Shown: piece by piece, positions 60,001 through 64,000 of the stretch
How the letters are laid out: each line of letters opens with the position of its first letter
Numbering within the stretch: the stretch's first letter is position 1
Assembly: GCA_018268855.1 (NCBI GenBank)
Contig: JAFDVR010000008.1
Location: 62,001 to 126,000 of the forward strand
Direction: 5' to 3'
Length of the DNA: 64,000 nt
Origin: Acidobacteriota bacterium
GTDB lineage: Bacteria > Acidobacteriota > Terriglobia > Terriglobales > Acidobacteriaceae
Position numbers and translations under genes: made by a program
The notes under the pieces: model-generated
What the model saw: only the letters and a program-made list of their open reading frames with translations
The model's database searches: none
Told to the model about the DNA's origin: nothing

Positions 60001-61392
60001 TGGAGGCAGCTTGCGGTCGGCACCTGCCACAGGCGACTTGGCATCCACAGCCTTCGCGGCAACATTCACCGTCTTTTGACCCGCTTTCAATGTGGCGGAT
60101 TTCTGTGGCGCTTCCGGCGGCGCAACGCCTAACCAATTGTGAATGCGCATCTCGCCAACGATGTTTCCGCTGCCGCCCGGCAGGTCCACAGCTATGGCCT
60201 GAAGCAGGAGGTCCGTCGGAGTTACGCGCACTTCTGTGTGGCCATCCACGCCGTGCACACGCACGTTCTCGTCCTGATAGCCAGCATCTTTCCAGTTGGC
60301 CTTCGCCACCAGAAGATATCCCTTCTGGCACTCGGGGTCGGGCGGAAGCACTTTGGTGCTAGCTGGATTGGCATTCGGATGACGTCTCTTCCAGAAGCCC
60401 GGTTGCTTCTGTGCCTCCTGAGGTGCCACGGCGCACGAGTGGCCACTCAAATCCAGATTGAGCTTGCCGCCACTAAGCCCAGGAAAGCCGGAGAGCACCG
60501 AGATCTGTCCAATCTCAATAGAACCCTTTGCTCCTACCTCCCATGTCGGATGATCGAAATCGACGATCTTTGCAGATGCTTCAAGATGTGAGTCCTTGCC
60601 TGTATCCAGCCTCAAGCTACTCATCTCGGCCAGCTTGCGGCCAAGCTCCATCTCCACCTGCAAGTGCGACTTCGCTTCCGGCATCTGCTGCATCTTGCTG
60701 CGAATGTCATTAATGCCGATAGAAACGCCATAATGATCGCTAGCGGAGAGATAGCGCACGTTTACGCCCAACTCACGTGCAGCAAGATCGAACGGAATCG
60801 CTTTGTCATTGAAGAGCACAAGACCGTTCACCAGCTCCAGCTTGCCTACCTGCAGATCGAGCAGTGTGTCCATCAGCGGCTCATTGCTGGTGCTTGGCTT
60901 TTTGGGCACCGGCTGATTGGTAGTGCCGTCTTTATTCACGATCATGTGAACGCGTGGCTGCTCCACGCGCAGCAGATTGAGCGAGATGAAACGGATGGCA
61001 CCTTTGCCTGTCGCATGCAGAAGGAAATTTTTCAGCGTCACGCGAACCAGCAGCTTGTCGGCAGCAAGGTAAGGCGCTTCACTTGGCCCCTCCAGACCGT
61101 GGATGACAAGGCCGTCCACTTCCACCGCAAGATGAAAGAGGCTGAATTTTACCTTCTGAATTTCTACTTTGCCACCCGTGGATTCTTCCAGTGTGGATAC
61201 AAGAATCCCGCCGACGCGGCGGCTGAAGTCGTCGGTTGTGGAGTAGATGGCGAAGGCCCCCACCAGCACGATGAGCAAACCGACGAGACCGCCAATCATC
61301 CACCACACGATGCGAGAAAGCCGGCTGCGCTGGTGATGGTGCGCAGTCGTCTGGGACTCAGGAGAAGAGGATGACTTCTGCTCTTCGCTCAT
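57013..61392 (-). CDS. tamB: TamB-like translocation and assembly module protein
   Basis: 1459 residues. One N-terminal membrane anchor (IVWWMIGGLVGLLIVLVGAF), a very long repetitive beta-rich region (AsmA-like at the start, then beta-taco repeats), and the C-terminal TamB/DUF490 domain with ITDGSATFNGTQYQLQRGQI, the DLDASARVENYDVTIGIHGT region (from RIDPTIDLDAS) and SEQDIFNLLALGRTQEEAQ. TamB-type proteins bridge the periplasm and help move phospholipids or outer-membrane proteins. It overlaps the surA-like gene by 4 bp, so it is co-translated downstream of bamA. A His-Gln-rich acidic tail precedes the anchor. Confidence 0.93.
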   Translation of the reverse strand: MSEEQKSSSSPESQTTAHHHQRSRLSRIVWWMIGGLVGLLIVLVGAFAIYSTTDDFSRRVGGILVSTLEESTGGKVEIQKVKFSLFHLAVEVDGLVIHGLEGPSEAPYLAADKLLVRVTLKNFLLHATGKGAIRFISLNLLRVEQPRVHMIVNKDGTTNQPVPKKPSTSNEPLMDTLLDLQVGKLELVNGLVLFNDKAIPFDLAARELGVNVRYLSASDHYGVSIGINDIRSKMQQMPEAKSHLQVEMELGRKLAEMSSLRLDTGKDSHLEASAKIVDFDHPTWEVGAKGSIEIGQISVLSGFPGLSGGKLNLDLSGHSCAVAPQEAQKQPGFWKRRHPNANPASTKVLPPDPECQKGYLLVAKANWKDAGYQDENVRVHGVDGHTEVRVTPTDLLLQAIAVDLPGGSGNIVGEMRIHNWLGVAPPEAPQKSATLKAGQKTVNVAAKAVDAKSPVAGADRKLPPVERAHAYINVVLNRVTLRTIMEVTETKSYHDLGFDTAVTGPVKVEWGGTTDDLPSSVVVNADLKMAPTGARRAGAQNIPLSGMVQAEYRGDREVVNIRRIVAQTPQTNLTASGVLGVNRGDPLTSLQMDAQFHDLGEFDSILNAIGYEQNGKKGSAALPIVLHGQAAFHGTASGPIKALNVKGHLNAQQLEAKLGSTADILLDSIVADADYSPSSVSVASSTIRRGTAVLNVSGKFQPHRVVHRGYTTYEWDNATMLDARVQLADANVKDVLEIAGQKDVPVTGTAAANVRATGTIGNIQGAGRISLRNGVAYDQPFDSIVADLSAHGRDIEVSSLQVNAQGVMVNGNGAYNLDTKHIRAHIAGNNIRLSNLEAVKKANSPVDGVLDINADANGTMEQPNLAAKLTVKNITLNKQPLGQINADVHSQGDTVYLVAHSTLATANFDVNGNVRLVGDYPMQANLKFANIDVNPFLKMYGSTIQGSSNIAGEANVSGPAKKPQLLAGNAVVHQFKVTLQGIDLTTAAPIRARLANGVATLDDLHITGQDTDLRASGSAQVFSPDGKPLPAQGGRLDVKANGTVGLAIIHVLNPNVRSSGKITFDVAAKGTTSKPSLGGKVIFENANIALADIPNGISNLRGTAIFTEDRLQLQDITGESGGGTIKLGGFVQFRGGLFADVTAKADNVRVRYYGVSATMNANARLQGNGEGAMLSGNVLITRFGLAETFDFASIAGGPSDVQMPPDPDSLLNKIRLNVRVQSAPALDFQNSYAKIAGTVDLNLRGTLAVPSVLGRVTITDGSATFNGTQYQLQRGQIYFNNPVRIDPTIDLDASARVENYDVTIGIHGTSKNFKLTYRSEPPLSEQDIFNLLALGRTQEEAQINTQQLQQQGQDPTTNAILGGALNATVSNRVNKLFGGSGKVKIDPAYVGSLGTSSARITLEEQLSRQITVVFATNVNTTAQQLIQIQYQLSANKSIVATRDENGVFSVVYKIRKRYR

Positions 61393-62165
61393 GGCGCCTC
61401 CTCACCTTGCTTGAGAATGCGCACCTGGCCCTGATCGCGAAGTGTCTTAAGCCATTGATCGAGAAGCGAGCTCACCTGCTGCTGCAATAACACCTGCTCG
61501 ATGCGAGCACTCACCGACTCCAGCGGCGGTGGGGTGGCATGTTCCTTGGCGTACTGGGGCAACATGGTGTTTTTGTAAAAATCATCAATCTGCTGATCGG
61601 AGATGCGAATACCGGCGCGGAATCTCTGCTGAATAAATCGCAGCACCTGCATGCGCAGCTTTACGCGGTTACGCACATTCTGTTCGGTAAATCCGTTCTC
61701 GGCAAGAAAGCGGCGCCAGCCTTCTTCTGTCTGACACTTGTAACGTTCGCAGGCAGGCAGATCGTCACGCATCTGCTTTACTTCTTCATCGATCTCTTCC
61801 TCTTTCAGCGGTGCCTGCACATAGCCCTGCTCCTGCTGCATGATGAGGGTGCGGTCGATCAGACGACTCAAAGCCTGGTCGCGCTCACTGCCTGCGCGCA
61901 ATGTGCGATAGGGCTGCAACTTGGCCCAGCGCATCTCCTCTTCAACATCGCTCTCCAGGATGATCTCGCCGTTCACGATGGCAACGATACGGTCCAACGA
62001 CTCGCCGCGAGGTGGCGGCAGCGCTTCTGGATGCCGACCTGCAGAATGCTGCGCACTTGCACCAGGCGCTTTCTTAGATTGGGCCGCAACCGGCACACAC
62101 GTCAGCACGAGCAGCATGATTGCTGTTCCAGTGGCTTTCCAATCGGGATGGAGACGGGTGTACAT
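61389..62165 (-). CDS. SurA N-terminal-domain periplasmic chaperone
   Basis: 258 residues from the ATG at 62165; the frame is open upstream, but that overlaps bamA. Signal peptide WKATGTAIMLLVLTCVPVAAQ (core GTAIMLLVLTCVPVAAQ). The chaperone module follows: SLDRIVAIVNGEIILESDVE, ALSRLIDRTLIMQQEQGYV, then helical text to RILKQGEEAP. The parvulin PPIase domains of full SurA are absent, giving a chaperone-only protein. Together with bamA (4 bp upstream) and tamB (4-bp overlap) it forms an outer-membrane assembly operon. Confidence 0.82.
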   Translation of the reverse strand: MYTRLHPDWKATGTAIMLLVLTCVPVAAQSKKAPGASAQHSAGRHPEALPPPRGESLDRIVAIVNGEIILESDVEEEMRWAKLQPYRTLRAGSERDQALSRLIDRTLIMQQEQGYVQAPLKEEEIDEEVKQMRDDLPACERYKCQTEEGWRRFLAENGFTEQNVRNRVKLRMQVLRFIQQRFRAGIRISDQQIDDFYKNTMLPQYAKEHATPPPLESVSARIEQVLLQQQVSSLLDQWLKTLRDQGQVRILKQGEEAP

Positions 62166-62169
62166 GCGT

Positions 62170-64000
62170 TTAGAAGCTCTGTCCAATGGAGAAGAAAAAC
62201 TGGAATTTACTCGCATGACCGACCTGATGGTTCGGTTGCGGCTTGGTGTAATCGTCAATGATGGGATACACCGGCGGATTCAGGTTGTAAGCAAAGTCAA
62301 GACGGATTGGACCTACCGGCGTACCATAACGAGCGCCGAGACCAACGGCATGCGAGAAGTATGCAAAGTCACACGTGCCCGTCTGCTGAAACCCGTAGAC
62401 GTTGTAGCAGGTCGATTTGTTCGGTTGGCTAAACCGCCCGAACGACGGCCACAAGTCCTTGATATTCAGAAAGACATTCCCCATATCATGGAAGAGAACA
62501 AAAGACACACTTGAACCCACCAGCGGCAGTGTCGGAGGAGGCAGACGAAGTTCCAGCGTATTGATGAAGACGGCGCTTCCACCCACCGGGAATCCTGTCG
62601 TCAGATCGCGCGGACCGGCAGAATTGAGAGAAAAGCCGCGATGCGAAGTTCCACCACCGGCATACAGTCGCTCTGGCAGCGGTACTGGCTGGCAGCTTGC
62701 ATTCGTTGTCAGAAGGATGCCGAGACAGCTTGGCGTGCCGACGTTCGGATTTGTTCCTGAAGCATTCTCAAAACCGAAACGTGTGTTGCGCGCAAAGGTG
62801 TATTTCCGCTTGGTTCCCCAGGTGTAATACGTCGCGTAGGCAATATCGGTACGCGTGAAATTTGTCTGCGATCCGAAGGCGCTGTTGGACAAAAACTCCT
62901 GCACAGAAAGATAGCGTCCACGCTGCGCATCCAGTGGTGAGGGCGAGCGTGTGTCGTGGAACCATGTAACACCGGGGCCACCTACGCGCACCGGCTGCGA
63001 TAGCAAGGGAATCAGGTTCGCCGTTACCTGAAGACTGTTTTGATCGACGCTCACGCGACGGTAGGTAAAGTCATAAATAAAGGTGTCCGCACGCGGGACC
63101 TTTTGCGTGATACGGAAGAGCCCTTGCAGGGTGGATGCCTTGAACGTGGAGATGTTCTGCACGTTGGAATATCCGCCACTCACCAGTCCTGTCAGATTGT
63201 CGTTGTTAAATAAACGCGGAAGGTTATACGACAACGTCGCCACCCGCTCCAGCAAGCCATAGGTCGTATGCAGCGTAAGCGACCGGTCCGATCCACGCAG
63301 ATTGATGCGCGTCACATCCAGCGAAACGCGGAAAGATGCACCTGCCTTTCCACCCGGCGTACAGGACGTAGCTCCAATGGAAGCCTGCGCACGACAGTTA
63401 GTCTGCGGCTGGCCTGTCTGCGCCTCAAAACCAGCACCATACGTAACATCCCACCGCTTTGCTTCGGTCAATTGCACCAATACATTTTTGCGATCGGCGA
63501 GCCCTTCGGGATTTTGCACCGCAACATTTGCCTGATTGAAAATTGCCAGATCGTACAACTTGCGCTGTGTTTCGACGAGCGCGCTCTGGTCCAGCGGGTC
63601 ACCGGGCTTAAGTTGAAGCTGACGGTTAATCAGCGCAGGTTTCGTTCTCTCTGCGCCGGAGACCAACACTTTATGGACGAACACCTGCTCGCCTTCCACG
63701 ACCTGAAAGGCAATATCGGTGAGGCTCGGATCGGCGTCCTCCACCTTTTGCCGCACCTCAACCTTGGCCTGATCGAAGCCGTTGGAAAGGTAGTACTGCA
63801 GAATGGCATCGCGATCGGCGGAGACGGTATTCAGGGAGAACGGCTGGCCTCCAATCACGTTCATCATGCCGCGCACTTCTGATTCGCGCTGCGCATCGAC
63901 ACCGGCAATGGTTACTTTGCCGAACTTCTGCTGTTCGCCTTCGATGATGTTCACCTTTACGCGAATCTGTGCCAGCTTACCTTTGTCCTCTGCCCGTTCG
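62170..64000 (-). CDS. bamA: BamA/Omp85 outer-membrane assembly protein, 5' partial
   Basis: At least 610 residues are visible; the frame stays open to the right edge (ERAEDKGKLAQIRVKVNI before the first internal GTG), so the start lies outside. POTRA repeats: VNIIEGEQQKFGKVTIAG, and VVEGEQVFVHKVLVSGAERT. The surface-antigen barrel follows, with RLYAGGGTSHRGFSLNSAGP (the conserved RGF-type motif of Omp85) and the C-terminal beta signal FQFFFSIGQSF, ending in Phe. It inserts beta-barrel proteins; TamA is the alternative, since tamB is in the same operon. Confidence 0.9.
   Translation of the reverse strand, partial: ERAEDKGKLAQIRVKVNIIEGEQQKFGKVTIAGVDAQRESEVRGMMNVIGGQPFSLNTVSADRDAILQYYLSNGFDQAKVEVRQKVEDADPSLTDIAFQVVEGEQVFVHKVLVSGAERTKPALINRQLQLKPGDPLDQSALVETQRKLYDLAIFNQANVAVQNPEGLADRKNVLVQLTEAKRWDVTYGAGFEAQTGQPQTNCRAQASIGATSCTPGGKAGASFRVSLDVTRINLRGSDRSLTLHTTYGLLERVATLSYNLPRLFNNDNLTGLVSGGYSNVQNISTFKASTLQGLFRITQKVPRADTFIYDFTYRRVSVDQNSLQVTANLIPLLSQPVRVGGPGVTWFHDTRSPSPLDAQRGRYLSVQEFLSNSAFGSQTNFTRTDIAYATYYTWGTKRKYTFARNTRFGFENASGTNPNVGTPSCLGILLTTNASCQPVPLPERLYAGGGTSHRGFSLNSAGPRDLTTGFPVGGSAVFINTLELRLPPPTLPLVGSSVSFVLFHDMGNVFLNIKDLWPSFGRFSQPNKSTCYNVYGFQQTGTCDFAYFSHAVGLGARYGTPVGPIRLDFAYNLNPPVYPIIDDYTKPQPNHQVGHASKFQFFFSIGQSF

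Overview
The window is about 64 kb of chromosomal DNA, moderately GC-rich and densely coding, from a Gram-negative heterotroph. It most resembles an Acidobacteriota genome of the Terriglobus/Granulicella/Edaphobacter kind. Evidence for that placement is three secreted von Willebrand factor A (VWA) proteins of the type common in Acidobacteria, a very large Oar-like TonB-dependent receptor with an N-terminal carboxypeptidase-regulatory domain, a GH106-type glycosidase, a DUF885 protein, and a BamA/SurA/TamB outer-membrane block. I saw no phage, integrase, transposase, CRISPR array or rRNA. One tRNA (Asn, GUU) is present. The assignment rests on protein families only.

Layout. 1-4.7 kb: the end of a glycosidase gene, then an ECF sigma factor, its zinc-finger anti-sigma factor and a secreted HEAT-repeat protein. 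4.7-8.2 kb: a hairpin-repeat region and several small genes (YdeI-like, DUF4397 lipoprotein, ComEA-like, DMP19-like). 8.2-16.3 kb: a histidine operon, leader-hisI-hisG-hisD-hisC-hisB-(exported protein)-hisH-hisF-hisA-(NTF2-like). It starts with a short His-rich leader ORF and a terminator/antiterminator pair, i.e. a classical-looking attenuator. Its gene junctions hold families of short palindromic repeats. No hisE or dedicated histidinol-phosphatase gene is seen. 16.3-25.3 kb: two VWA proteins, a DMT transporter, tatA, small secreted proteins, a GT39-like membrane glycosyltransferase, an FtsX/MacB-type permease and a polytopic O-antigen-polymerase-like protein. 25.5-32.7 kb: metK, the TonB-dependent receptor, a RodZ-like HTH membrane protein and ahcY, so two steps of the methyl cycle lie close together. 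32.9-36.6 kb: a DUF885 protein and a small secreted protein behind an unusual bacterial enhancer-binding protein that lacks the sigma-54 contact loop, then a bacilliredoxin.

36.7-44.9 kb: murB, modABC (molybdate uptake), thrC-thrB divergent from mod, a lone DppC-type permease, a WecG/TagA glycosyltransferase and a CAP-domain protein. 45-50.4 kb: tRNA-Asn, a Tat-exported sulfatase, recO, a 7Fe-type ferredoxin, an inositol-monophosphatase-family gene, a third VWA protein overlapping moaE, and moaD. 50.5-64 kb: lon, pheA, a small stress-type cluster (Lmo0937-like, CsbD, unknown), a UbiA-family prenyltransferase, a three-BON-domain secreted protein, and a tight tamB-surA-bamA operon running off the right edge.

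The most notable features are the his attenuator, whose leader peptide appears to start almost at the transcription start, and a family of hairpin repeats with a fixed TTTA/TTCA loop and arms that differ in sequence but stay complementary. Two of those repeats seem to supply the ribosome binding sites of hisC and hisB. Other points are the enhancer-binding protein without GAFTGA and a MoaD with residues after its diglycine.
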